A DNA stretch of 64,000 nucleotides, from contig NZ_JAAKGO010000006.1 in NCBI RefSeq assembly GCF_011043525.1, positions 186,001 through 250,000 on the forward strand, in the 5' to 3' direction. The translations under genes were made by a program, and so were the position numbers. This DNA is from Sphingobacterium sp. SGG-5 (GTDB lineage Bacteria; Bacteroidota; Bacteroidia; Sphingobacteriales; Sphingobacteriaceae). This document shows positions 26,676 to 34,830 of the stretch, in pieces (position 1 is the stretch's first letter; every line of letters begins with the position of its first letter). The notes beneath the pieces are model-generated. The model worked only from the letters and a program-made list of their open reading frames with translations, ran no database searches and was not told where the DNA came from.

Positions 26676-28127
26676 ATGAAAACAGCAAAAACTTCTTATA
26701 TGTTTGATATGCTCCTGTTTGAGTTACGGGACATTGTTGGGAAAGATTATGTTTCTGTTCGGGATTCGGATAGAGAGGTGTATTCTGTCGATTACTTTTG
26801 GCTTCCCGAGATGTGCCATGACCGTCAGGGTCGTAGTAATATTACACGTCCGATGGCCGATTTTATTGTTCATCCGGCAGATGCAGAAGAAGTCTCTAAG
26901 ATACTTCGTATTGCTAACAACTACAAAATACCTGTTACGGCCTGGGGTGGAGGGAGTGGTTCGCAAGGGGGTGCTCTTCCGGTCTTCGGAGGGATTATTT
27001 TGGATACAAAGCGGATGGATACAATCTATAAAATAGATGAGCTGTCCATGACCGTGGAGGTAGGAACTGGGATTATCCACGAAATTCTGGAGGGAGAACT
27101 GAAACAGAGAGGATTTTCTACCATGCACGACCCGGGGTCAGCTCGATGCGCTACCGTAGGCGGGTTTATTGCTCATCGGGGAACAGGTGTGTTGTCTACG
27201 AAGTATGGGAAAATAGAAGACATGATCGTCAATATGGAAGTTGTGCTGCCGACGGGAGATATCATCCATACACTGACGGTCCCTAAGACGGCTTGTGGCC
27301 CAGATCTGAATCAAATATTTATCGGTGCTGAGGGTACGATGGGAATTGTGACGAAGATTACCCTGACCATCCACCGATTGCCGGAAAAGAGAGAATTCCG
27401 TGCCTTTATCTTCAAAGATTTGGAAACAGGTCTGCGCGTTGGACAACGGTTGGTCTCCGAAAATCTGCAACCCGCCGTCATACGTCTCTACAGTGAGAAT
27501 GAGACCAAAGAAGTCATCAAGAAAGTGCTGGGAATTGAAAAAACCGGAGCCTATATGGTGTATGGCTTTGACGGAAATAGCGAGATGGTCGATCTCCAGC
27601 TCAAATATGCATATGCGATAGCTATGAGTGAAGAGGGCGAAGATCTGGGGGCCGAATTAGGAGCACAATGGTGGGAAAACCGCTATAAATTTTTCTTTCC
27701 TCCTTATATGTACCGCTTGCCCCAACTCTTTGGCACGTTGGACACCGTGGCCTCTTATAGTAACATTCAGAATGTTTACAACGCGATGAAGGATGTGGTG
27801 GAAAAACAATATCCGATGGCACGGTTTATTGGCCATTTTTCACATTGGTTCCCGTGGGGAGCGATGTTATATGGTCGATTTATTATTGACAATCCGCCCG
27901 AAGACCCACATGAAGCAATCTATTTACACAATAGTATCTGGAATGATGCACTTCGTGCGGCTATGGCTGCCGGTGGGGTATTAAATGAGCATCATGGTAT
28001 AGGCCTGAAGCTGAGCCGCCTCACACCTGAGTTGTACGGAAATGCATTCCAGTTATTGCGGAATATAAAGACTACACTTGACCCCAATAGTATCATGAAT
28101 CCGGGTAAACTGGGTTTTGGGGTGTAA
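26676..28127 (+). CDS. FAD-linked 2-hydroxyacid dehydrogenase/oxidase (GlcD-like)
   Basis: This 483-residue flavoprotein has the FAD_binding_4 domain (PVTAWGGGSGSQGGALPVFG for FAD-phosphate contact, MHDPGSARCATVGGFIAHRG, ADFIVHPADAEEVSKIL) and the FAD-oxidase C-terminal domain ending NEHHGIGLKLSRL and LDPNSIMNPGKLGFG. It resembles the GlcD subunit of glycolate oxidase and D-lactate dehydrogenases. The next gene is a GlcF-like iron-sulfur partner starting 28 bases after its stop. The pair should oxidise a short 2-hydroxyacid, such as glycolate or D-lactate, that would arise from the aldehyde made by the locus aldolase. The substrate is inferred. Confidence 0.88.
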   Translation: MKTAKTSYMFDMLLFELRDIVGKDYVSVRDSDREVYSVDYFWLPEMCHDRQGRSNITRPMADFIVHPADAEEVSKILRIANNYKIPVTAWGGGSGSQGGALPVFGGIILDTKRMDTIYKIDELSMTVEVGTGIIHEILEGELKQRGFSTMHDPGSARCATVGGFIAHRGTGVLSTKYGKIEDMIVNMEVVLPTGDIIHTLTVPKTACGPDLNQIFIGAEGTMGIVTKITLTIHRLPEKREFRAFIFKDLETGLRVGQRLVSENLQPAVIRLYSENETKEVIKKVLGIEKTGAYMVYGFDGNSEMVDLQLKYAYAIAMSEEGEDLGAELGAQWWENRYKFFFPPYMYRLPQLFGTLDTVASYSNIQNVYNAMKDVVEKQYPMARFIGHFSHWFPWGAMLYGRFIIDNPPEDPHEAIYLHNSIWNDALRAAMAAGGVLNEHHGIGLKLSRLTPELYGNAFQLLRNIKTTLDPNSIMNPGKLGFGV

Positions 28128-28155
28128 TCAAAAAAAGGAAAAAAAGGAAAAAGAT

Positions 28156-29274
28156 ATGAAAATAACGGAGAAAGAACTGAATACGATACATGCGTGCCGA
28201 TACTGTCCGATGTGCAGGCACGCTTGTCCTTCAGAGTTTATAAATTATAAGGAATCGGACACTCCACGTGGCCGCGCTATGCTGTTGTATAGCGTTTATA
28301 AAGGCGGTAAGCCTTTTGAGGAATCGACCATCGATGCGATCTACAACTGCTTCTTATGTGGTGCTTGTAAAAGTTGGTGCGAAGGGCAAGAGATCGGTGG
28401 GTATGATATTCCTGAACTCATCAAGTTTGCACGACGGGATATTGTCGAACAAGGGCTGGCTCCTCAATCTGTGGCCAATATCCGAAATGCTTTGTTGGCG
28501 TATGATAACACTTTTGGGATTGATAAAAGTCTTTCTTACACGGCCAGTATTCAGGAAAAGCAAGCCAATATATTATATCTTTTAGGAGAGGGGGTCAATT
28601 ATAAGCATCCTGAAATTGCCCGGGCTTTTACACAGGTGTTGGACAGCTGTGGAGAAGAATATACGTTGCTGAAAGATGAACCGACAAGCGGGAAAGAACT
28701 GGATTTATTGGGATACCGTGAGGAGGCTAAAGATAAGGCGGGTAGGCTCTTAAAGCGCATACGGGCTACGGGATGTATGACAGTTGTCGTTTCCGATCCC
28801 TTGCTTTATGATGCTTTGCGGAATGACTATCCGGCTTGGGGTACCTCCTTTGAAGGAGAGGTGCTTCATGTTTCCGAATACCTGTTGCGTCTGCTCCAAT
28901 CAGGTGCGTTACGACTTAAACCAAATCCAGGGAAAGTGACGTTGGCCGACTCGGAGTTTTTGGGGCGGTTGAACAAAATATATGAAGCTCCTCGTGAGGT
29001 TATAGCATCGGTTCCTGGCGTAGAGGTCGTCGAGATGCAATGGCATCACGAATACATGCAATCGGCAGGAGAGGCTGCTTTTACTTTTGATGATAGAGTT
29101 TTTGACCGAGGAAAAGATCTCGGCGAAAAAATCAGTATTAAGGCGGAAGAAGCTCAGGCGGATATGATCGTCGTCCTTTCAGCAACCGCGAAGCAGCATA
29201 TTTCAGCAACAACTACCTTAAACGTACTTGATATTGCCGAATTTGCATATCAAAATATAGATAAAAAAGGCTAA
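28156..29274 (+). CDS. GlcF-like iron-sulfur protein with degenerate CCG domains
   Basis: About 372 residues. The N-terminal ferredoxin part keeps two cluster motifs, CRYCPMCRHACP and CFLCGACKSWC. The remainder aligns by eye with the two CCG domains of GlcF/LutA/HdrB proteins but has lost their cysteines: the GC of the first is replaced in YLLGEG, the CCG position reads DEPTSGKEL, and the CHxGR and CGGG positions of the second read ADSEFLGRL and SAGEAAF, whereas YEAPREVIASVPGVEVVEM is well kept. It probably passes electrons from the FAD subunit encoded upstream through two 4Fe-4S clusters only. I use ATG 28156, which follows an AAGGAAAAAG-rich stretch; an in-frame TTG at 28117 overlaps the previous gene. 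Confidence 0.85.
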   Translation: MKITEKELNTIHACRYCPMCRHACPSEFINYKESDTPRGRAMLLYSVYKGGKPFEESTIDAIYNCFLCGACKSWCEGQEIGGYDIPELIKFARRDIVEQGLAPQSVANIRNALLAYDNTFGIDKSLSYTASIQEKQANILYLLGEGVNYKHPEIARAFTQVLDSCGEEYTLLKDEPTSGKELDLLGYREEAKDKAGRLLKRIRATGCMTVVVSDPLLYDALRNDYPAWGTSFEGEVLHVSEYLLRLLQSGALRLKPNPGKVTLADSEFLGRLNKIYEAPREVIASVPGVEVVEMQWHHEYMQSAGEAAFTFDDRVFDRGKDLGEKISIKAEEAQADMIVVLSATAKQHISATTTLNVLDIAEFAYQNIDKKG

Positions 29275-29300
29275 CAGAAATAAATAGAAACAAACAGGTG

Positions 29301-30110
29301 ATGGAACTGAGAAAAAAATATAAAGCCGGAACAGGCAGACAGCAAATTGTAACATTAGGCGAAGGAGGGTTAAAAAAATCAACCTTTGATCTGCTAAATC
29401 TCAAAGCGGGAGAAACGTATACGGGAGATACCGGGAATCTTGAGTCGGCATTTGTTGTCCTTTCTGGCTCCTGTCATGCCAATGGCAATGACTTTTCATA
29501 TACAAATATCGGGAGCAGAAAGGATGTTTTTTCGGGTAGACCCGCCACGGTCTATCTCCCTATTCAGACCAGTTATCAGTTCACAGCTATAACAGATGTG
29601 GAGTTAGCAATTTGTTCGGCTGAGGCAAATGTGAAATATGCGCCAGTGTTGATTAACCCCGAAGACGTCAAAGAAGTAGAATTAGGAAGCGGGAACTGGA
29701 AGCGTAAAGCACACTTTATTATTGATCAAAGCATCAATTCACAACACCTTTTTTTAGGAGAAACCCTCTTACCCCCCGGGAAATGGGCTTTCCCCCCACA
29801 CCGGCATGACAAGGATGATTTGCCACGTGAAGTGGATATGGAGGAAATCTATCATTTTAGAATCCAGCCTCAGACGGGGTTTGGGATACAGTTGAGTTAT
29901 ACCGACGACAGGACCAGAGATGATGCTTATCTTCTTCGGAATGGGGATACGATCCTGATACCAGACGGATATCATCCTGTAGCAAGCTCTCCGGTAGATG
30001 CGCTGTATATGTTGTGGTTTATGGCGGGAGAAAAGCGGCTCTTCCTATCGCGACCTGAGGAACAATATCACTGGGTGGCTCAGTACGACCATTTTTTTAA
30101 GTCCCGATAA
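29301..30110 (+). CDS. iolB: 5-deoxy-glucuronate isomerase (IolB family)
   Basis: This 269-residue double-cupin enzyme shows the IolB hallmark metal site: WAFPPHRHDKDDLPREVDME followed by EIYHFRIQP, with a second set near the C-terminus (DTILIPDGYHPVASSP, YMLWFMAGE). IolB converts 5-deoxy-D-glucuronate to 5-deoxy-2-keto-gluconate in myo-inositol breakdown. No other certain inositol genes (IolC, IolD, IolG, IolJ) are in the window, so here it may act on another deoxy-uronate or related sugar acid. The start is ATG 29301; a GTG lies one codon earlier. It sits 26 bases after the iron-sulfur gene. Confidence 0.85.
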   Translation: MELRKKYKAGTGRQQIVTLGEGGLKKSTFDLLNLKAGETYTGDTGNLESAFVVLSGSCHANGNDFSYTNIGSRKDVFSGRPATVYLPIQTSYQFTAITDVELAICSAEANVKYAPVLINPEDVKEVELGSGNWKRKAHFIIDQSINSQHLFLGETLLPPGKWAFPPHRHDKDDLPREVDMEEIYHFRIQPQTGFGIQLSYTDDRTRDDAYLLRNGDTILIPDGYHPVASSPVDALYMLWFMAGEKRLFLSRPEEQYHWVAQYDHFFKSR

Positions 30111-30144
30111 GGGCAGAAACGTGAAAATTGAATAACTTGCGCTC

Positions 30145-31119
30145 ATGAAGAATCATCTATCAAGGCGAAAATTTTTGCAGCTTTCGTCCATAGCGGCCTT
30201 AGGAGCTGTCTCCCCGAACACGAATGTATGGGGTATGCCTGCATATATTAAGAATCTCGGGAAACCAAATTCGGTATTTAATGGGGTACAGATTGGTGTT
30301 ATCACCTATTCTTTTCGCCATCTGACGAACGATGCAGAACAGTTGCTCAAATATTGTTTGGAATGTGGTATCAGCGGTGTAGAACTGATGGGTGACCCCG
30401 CAGAGGCTTTCGTGGGGGCACCGAAGGCGCCGAGTGCACCCAAATGGGGAAAAGGCGCAGATGTTGAGGCATGGAAGGCCTATGCGAAAGCATTAGCTCC
30501 GTGGCGTGCCCAAGTGGATATAAAACGTTTCGAGCAGTTGCGTCGTATCTACAACAAAGCTGGCGTGAACATTTATGCCTACAAACCGAGCGCTTTGGGA
30601 ATAAATAATACGGATGCCGAGATTCATTATGCTTGCCGGGCGGCGCGTGCATTAGGGGCTAATCAGGTCAACGTAGAATATCCAGATAATCTAGCACACA
30701 CGCAACGGCTATCATCTATTGCCTCTAAATACAAGATCGCTGTCGGCTATCACGGTCATCTGCAGCAAACATTTGATATGTGGGACGCCGCAGTAGCCCA
30801 ATCCAAATACAATGCAATTAATTTCGACATGGGACATTATGTCGCTGCGGGCTTCGACCCGAAAGCCTTTGTTCATGCCAAGCATAAACATATGGTGAGT
30901 ATGCATGTCAAAGACCGAAAGAATAAACAGCATGGCGGTGCAAATCTACCTTGGGGAGAAGGCGACACGCCTATTGTCGAGGTATTACAGCAAATGGCGA
31001 GATCGCACTATAAGTTTCCGGCTACCATAGAGCTTGAATATAAAATTCCGGATGGCTCCGATGAGGTGAAGGAGATAGCAAAATGTGTTGAGTTTGCTCG
31101 TAAGGCGCTTGATGCTTAA
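30145..31119 (+). CDS. Tat-exported sugar phosphate isomerase/epimerase-like TIM-barrel protein
   Basis: The 324-residue product has a twin-arginine leader (SRRKFLQLSSIAALGA) and a xylose-isomerase-like TIM barrel (AP endonuclease 2 family). Visible barrel motifs are GVQIGVITYSFRH, CGISGVELMGDPAE, YHGHLQQTFDMWD, NFDMGHYVAAG, MVSMHVKDRKN and FPATIELEYKIPDG, with His/Asp/Glu residues fit for a metal site. Many such proteins occur in Bacteroidota sugar loci with unproven reactions. Export by Tat means the reaction occurs outside the cytoplasm. Confidence in the fold is high, in the function low. Confidence 0.85.
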   Translation: MKNHLSRRKFLQLSSIAALGAVSPNTNVWGMPAYIKNLGKPNSVFNGVQIGVITYSFRHLTNDAEQLLKYCLECGISGVELMGDPAEAFVGAPKAPSAPKWGKGADVEAWKAYAKALAPWRAQVDIKRFEQLRRIYNKAGVNIYAYKPSALGINNTDAEIHYACRAARALGANQVNVEYPDNLAHTQRLSSIASKYKIAVGYHGHLQQTFDMWDAAVAQSKYNAINFDMGHYVAAGFDPKAFVHAKHKHMVSMHVKDRKNKQHGGANLPWGEGDTPIVEVLQQMARSHYKFPATIELEYKIPDGSDEVKEIAKCVEFARKALDA

Positions 31120-31220
31120 CATTCCCTTGGAGATTATAATGTCAAGATAAATGAAAACCTTTTCGTATAAATAGTTTCTCTTAAATAACAGCGCAGGATG
31201 CAATTTTAAAACTTACTACG

Positions 31221-31228
31221 TACATTTG
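31221..31228 (+). promoter_or_regulatory. Possible internal promoter, -7 box TACATTTG
   Basis: TACATTTG matches the TAnnTTTG consensus exactly and lies 30 bases before the hydroxyacid-oxidase start, in a 139-base gap. I see no good -33 TTTG at the expected distance, so this is a tentative call. It could let the last gene of the run be transcribed separately. Confidence 0.4.
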
Positions 31229-31258
31229 GCTTTCAAAACAACATAAATCTAATAAGTA

Positions 31259-32431
31259 ATGGCCAGCAAGCAGGTTTTCTCTTACAACCCTAAATATCCA
31301 TCTGTTGCAGATCTTCGAAAAAAAGCGAAGAGCATGATTCCTAAGTTTGCCTTCGATTATCTCGAAGGAGGGTGTAATGAAGAATTAAATTTGTCCCGGA
31401 ACGAAAATGATTTTGATGATATCTTCCTTAAACCGAGGTATTTGCAAAAGACAGGTGATATTGATATGTCTACGGAAATATTCGGTATCCGGTATCAAGC
31501 TCCTTTTGGCATCTCACCGATAGGTCTGCAGGGATTGATGTGGCCCAATTCGCCAGAAATATTAGCTAAAGCGGCAGCCAGGCAAGGCGTACCCTATATT
31601 CTCAGCACCGTATCTACCGGGGGCATTGAGCGTATCGCCGAAGCGTCTGAAGGTACGGCTTGGTTTCAACTGTATCACCCTACCGAAGACAAATTGCGGG
31701 ACGATATTTTGCGACGTCTAAAAGAAGCGCAGTATCCGGTACTGGTCGTATTGGTTGATGTCCCTTCTTTCGGTTTACGCTATAGAGAGATTAAAAGTGG
31801 ACTTTCTATGCCACCTAAGATGAATATATCGAACATCTTTCAGGCCATGATACGTCCCACATGGGGTGTAAAAACTTTGCAGCATGGTATCCCTTCATTT
31901 GCGACGTTGAAGCCTTATATGGAGAAGGGTATGGATTTAAGTCAGCTGGGCCAATTTATGAACCGGACATTTACGGGCAAAGTGACCTTTGAAAAGATCA
32001 AAGCGATACGCGACATCTGGCAAGGGCCATTGGTACTTAAGGGGATTGCGACGGAAGAAGATATGGATGATGCGATACAGATTGGCGTAGACGGTGTTAT
32101 TGTCTCCAATCATGGCGGAAGACAGTTAGATGCGGGCGAGTCTTCTATACGATCCTTAATGCGTTTGGTCGATAACCCGACCTATAAAGGTAAAATGAAA
32201 ATCATGTTGGATGGAGGAATGCGGTCCGGTGTAGATATCGCTCGTGCATGTGCCGTAGGGTCTGATTTTAATTTTATGGGGAGACCTTTTATGTATGGTG
32301 TGGGTGCCTTAGGCAATCAGGGTGGAGAGCATACCATCAATATGTTTAAAGCGCATCTTTATCAGGTTATGCAACAAATATCCATTGATAAGATAAGTGA
32401 TTTTCCTACGCGCTTGCTAACATCTTTGTAA
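31259..32431 (+). CDS. FMN-dependent alpha-hydroxyacid oxidase/dehydrogenase (LldD/glycolate oxidase family)
   Basis: This 390-residue flavoprotein has the family landmarks: AFDYLEGGCNEELNLSRNE near residue 35, PFGISPIGLQGLMWPNSPE, WFQLYHPTEDK, the active-site VIVSNHGGRQLDAGESSI near residue 285 with catalytic His and Arg, and the FMN-phosphate region MLDGGMRSGVDIARACAVGS. It oxidises L-lactate, glycolate or a similar L-2-hydroxyacid. With the GlcD/GlcF-like pair upstream, the locus can oxidise hydroxyacids of both hand types, which fits a pathway making lactaldehyde or glycolaldehyde. It is the last gene of the long plus-strand run before a new promoter. Confidence 0.9.
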   Translation: MASKQVFSYNPKYPSVADLRKKAKSMIPKFAFDYLEGGCNEELNLSRNENDFDDIFLKPRYLQKTGDIDMSTEIFGIRYQAPFGISPIGLQGLMWPNSPEILAKAAARQGVPYILSTVSTGGIERIAEASEGTAWFQLYHPTEDKLRDDILRRLKEAQYPVLVVLVDVPSFGLRYREIKSGLSMPPKMNISNIFQAMIRPTWGVKTLQHGIPSFATLKPYMEKGMDLSQLGQFMNRTFTGKVTFEKIKAIRDIWQGPLVLKGIATEEDMDDAIQIGVDGVIVSNHGGRQLDAGESSIRSLMRLVDNPTYKGKMKIMLDGGMRSGVDIARACAVGSDFNFMGRPFMYGVGALGNQGGEHTINMFKAHLYQVMQQISIDKISDFPTRLLTSL

Positions 32432-32477
32432 TGAGATAGAGGCACACAATCTGGTGCCTCGACTTTTTTACATCTTG

Positions 32478-32509
32478 CCTGGTACGATTTTCGTTGCTGT
32501 GCGATCTAT
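32478..32509 (+). promoter_or_regulatory. Putative ECF-sigma promoter of the GH20-like gene
   Basis: The element contains GTACGATTT followed by TGCTGTGCGAT and TAT. It matches 34831-34862, in front of the second fecR gene, at 27 of 32 bases, and similarity continues into AAGCATA just downstream. It is unrelated to the element of the first system (2182-2213). It lies 26 bases before the GH20-like start codon. A sigma promoter or an operator are both possible readings. Confidence 0.55.
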
Positions 32510-32535
32510 TATAGAATCAAGCATATGACAACGCT

Positions 32536-34098
32536 ATGCGTCTTAAGAATTACGTTTTATTTGTTCTCAGCATTTGGTTGTTGAGTTGCCCGTCCTTGCA
32601 AGGTCAATCTTCGAATGGGGCAGTTCACGATTTTAAGATTAAGGGATTCCACCTGGATATGCGGATACAGGTTATGACCATGCCTGCGTTGAAAGCTTTC
32701 GCAAAAAAATTAAGTGAAAATGGCATCAATACGCTTGTGATGGAATGGGAAGGAACATATCCATTTAGGAAGCACCCATTGATAGCGAACCGCTTTGCTT
32801 ATTCGCGGGAAGAAGTCATTGACTTTATAGCCTATTGTAATCAATTGAAGATTGATGTGATCCCGCTCCAACAGAGCTTTGGCCATGTAGAATATATCCT
32901 CCGGCATTCGCGCTATAAAGATCTGCGGGAAGATCAAAAGGATTATTCACAAGTCAATCCGTTGAAAGAAGATTTAAACCGAGAGTTATTTACAGAACTT
33001 TACCAAGATCTTATTTCTACACACACCTCGGAATACATTCACATAGGTGGAGATGAGACATACTTGCTGGGACATTCGCCCGAATCGAAGAAAAAAGTGG
33101 CAGAACTGGGTAAGGGAAGGCTTTACGGAGACTTTATCAAGTTGCTTTGTGATATTGTTGTGGGCTTGGGAAAGCGGCCTGTGCTTTGGGCTGACATTGC
33201 ATTAAAGTATCCAGATGCTTTACAGGGGTTGCCCAAAGGAACGATATTTGTAGACTGGAACTATGGTTGGGATATCCATATGTTTGGGAATCATGATAAT
33301 TTATTGAACAGTGGTTTTGAAATATGGGGCGCGCCTTCCATACGAAGCCATCCCGATAATTATTTTTTAACCCAATGGGAAAAACATTTGAATAATATCA
33401 GAGATTTTATTCCATTGGCGAGAGGTTTCGGATATACAGGTATCGTCATGACTTCTTGGTCGACTTCGGGATTATATTCTACAATTTGGGAATCGACGAG
33501 AGATATTATGGATCTGCAAGCCATTCGCCGCGTATATCCGATCACAGGCTTCAATATGTTAATCACGGCTTTTTTTGAAGCGGCTAACCATCCTAAACCT
33601 TTACCTGTCGAACGTTTTGTCCATCAGTATGCACAGAAACGATATGGGTTTAACCAACAAGAGGCAGAAGAATTTTGGATAGCTTTGAAAGCTATTCCCT
33701 ATGAAATCGTACAAGGGAAGATCAGCAATCCTAATATTGCCATGTCCTCTTTTTTGGACAGTGCAAGGGTAGTAGCTGCTACGATGCATCGACTTAAACC
33801 GACCTTGAACGCGCATGAATTTGAACATTATCGTTTGATGTCGGATATCCGCTTGCAATATCTGAAATATATGGATATAGAGAAAAGGGTGAATTCGGTG
33901 GATTTTAGAGCGGAAGATGTGCCAGGTGTATTAGCCGATTTAGAAGCCTTGGATACCGCCAATTTGGACGAACGTTTTATGCGGTTGAACAAAAACTCTT
34001 TTTATGATGGAGAGCTGAAACAGGAGAACGAATACCGTAATAGAAAGATCCGATTGCTTCATCAGCGCTTATCTCGGAATAAATCGGACCAGCCCTAA
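32536..34098 (+). CDS. GH20-like beta-N-acetylhexosaminidase family protein
   Basis: The 520-residue protein has a type I signal peptide (LFVLSIWLLSCPSLQGQ) and a GH20-type barrel that begins at once (FKIKGFHLDMRIQVMTMP), without the usual N-terminal alpha/beta domain. The catalytic Asp-Glu pair is in EYIHIGGDETYLLGHSPE near residues 173-174. Tryptophans that could line the sugar pocket lie in PVLWADIALKYP, VDWNYGWDIHMFG and VMTSWSTSGLY. The expected activity is release of a terminal beta-linked N-acetylhexosamine or related sugar in the periplasm. It precedes the second sigma gene and shares a promoter-like element with that system's fecR gene. Confidence 0.85.
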   Translation: MRLKNYVLFVLSIWLLSCPSLQGQSSNGAVHDFKIKGFHLDMRIQVMTMPALKAFAKKLSENGINTLVMEWEGTYPFRKHPLIANRFAYSREEVIDFIAYCNQLKIDVIPLQQSFGHVEYILRHSRYKDLREDQKDYSQVNPLKEDLNRELFTELYQDLISTHTSEYIHIGGDETYLLGHSPESKKKVAELGKGRLYGDFIKLLCDIVVGLGKRPVLWADIALKYPDALQGLPKGTIFVDWNYGWDIHMFGNHDNLLNSGFEIWGAPSIRSHPDNYFLTQWEKHLNNIRDFIPLARGFGYTGIVMTSWSTSGLYSTIWESTRDIMDLQAIRRVYPITGFNMLITAFFEAANHPKPLPVERFVHQYAQKRYGFNQQEAEEFWIALKAIPYEIVQGKISNPNIAMSSFLDSARVVAATMHRLKPTLNAHEFEHYRLMSDIRLQYLKYMDIEKRVNSVDFRAEDVPGVLADLEALDTANLDERFMRLNKNSFYDGELKQENEYRNRKIRLLHQRLSRNKSDQP

Positions 34099-34118
34099 AG
34101 CGTTTGGACAAACTTAAA

Positions 34119-34140
34119 CGATTTTTTAAAAACAAAATCG
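34119..34140 (+). terminator. Possible terminator after the GH20-like gene
   Basis: CGATTTT and AAAATCG form a 7-base-pair stem around an 8-base loop, 20 bases after the stop codon. The stem is A/T-rich and the following sequence has only a loose T-rich stretch, so it would be a weak terminator. Confidence 0.4.
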
Positions 34141-34159
34141 CCAATTGTTAAGTTTTTGT

Positions 34160-34191
34160 TTTGTAATGGTTACCGTTATTTTATATTTTTG
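34160..34191 (+). promoter_or_regulatory. Housekeeping-type promoter of the second ECF sigma gene
   Basis: TTTG (34160-34163), 20 bases, TATTTTTG (34184-34191) matches the Bacteroidota primary-sigma promoter TTTG-N19/20-TAnnTTTG without a mismatch. The predicted start site is near 34196, about 65 bases before the sigma ATG. The sigma gene therefore seems to have a housekeeping promoter, while fecR behind it has the ECF-type element. Confidence 0.7.
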
Positions 34192-34260
34192 AATGAGCAG
34201 TTCGTCGAAATAACTTGTAGGATTAGTATTCCTATACCAGTTGCCTAAAAAATAGACCGA

Positions 34261-34815
34261 ATGAAGAAAGTGTCTAAAGCAGTTTTTGTTGATTTTAAAG
34301 CGGGATATTCAAAAGCTTTTAGAATATTGTTTGATTTGCACCACCACGCTATTCTACAGCATGCTTATGGGTTTTGCCATCAAAGGGAGGAAGCCGAGGA
34401 AATTGTACAAGATGCTTTTACCCAACTTTTTGTCTACAGAGATAGAATGCGAGACGAAGAAAGTATATTGCCTTTTCTGTACGCCGTTTCAAAAAGGATT
34501 GCCATATCGCATTTTCGTAGGAAAATCATTCGTGAAGAAGCCGTAACGTATACCGCAGAACGCGCTCTCAGAAATCCATACGATACGCAAGAGACGGTTT
34601 TGGTCAAAGAATTGAAGGACAAACTTGAGCAAATTATAAGCGAATTGCCTCAGCAACAACAAAAAGTGTTTGTATTAAACAAGCTGGATGACCTGTCTTA
34701 CCAGGAGATTGCAGAACAGCTTGCCCTTTCAAAAAACACCGTTAAAAACCATTTAACCGTAGCCACAAAAACCGTCCGGGTTAAACTACAGCGGCTAATG
34801 TATCTTTTTTTCTGA
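34261..34815 (+). CDS. ECF-type RNA polymerase sigma-70 factor, second system
   Basis: This 184-residue sigma factor has region 2 (HAYGFCHQREEAEEIVQDAF near residue 40) and region 4 (LPQQQQKVFVLNKLDDLSYQ, then EIAEQLALSKNTVKNHLTVA near 125-170). It heads the second FecR-SusC-SusD set; fecR begins about 70 bases downstream. Its region 4, which reads the upstream promoter block, differs clearly from that of the first sigma (3755), in line with the two systems having different promoter-like elements. Confidence 0.93.
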   Translation: MKKVSKAVFVDFKAGYSKAFRILFDLHHHAILQHAYGFCHQREEAEEIVQDAFTQLFVYRDRMRDEESILPFLYAVSKRIAISHFRRKIIREEAVTYTAERALRNPYDTQETVLVKELKDKLEQIISELPQQQQKVFVLNKLDDLSYQEIAEQLALSKNTVKNHLTVATKTVRVKLQRLMYLFF

Positions 34816-34830
34816 TTTTTTTTGAACTCA

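Noticed and set aside
28117..28155. Upstream TTG start for the GlcF-like gene
   Set aside because: It would overlap the previous gene and add a Lys/Glu-rich stretch that is really the purine-rich region before ATG 28156.
34101..34120. TTTGGACAAAC downstream of the GH20-like gene resembles the first block of the ECF element
   Set aside because: The second block (TATCTGTTTC) is missing at the required spacing, and the region instead forms A/T-rich inverted repeats.
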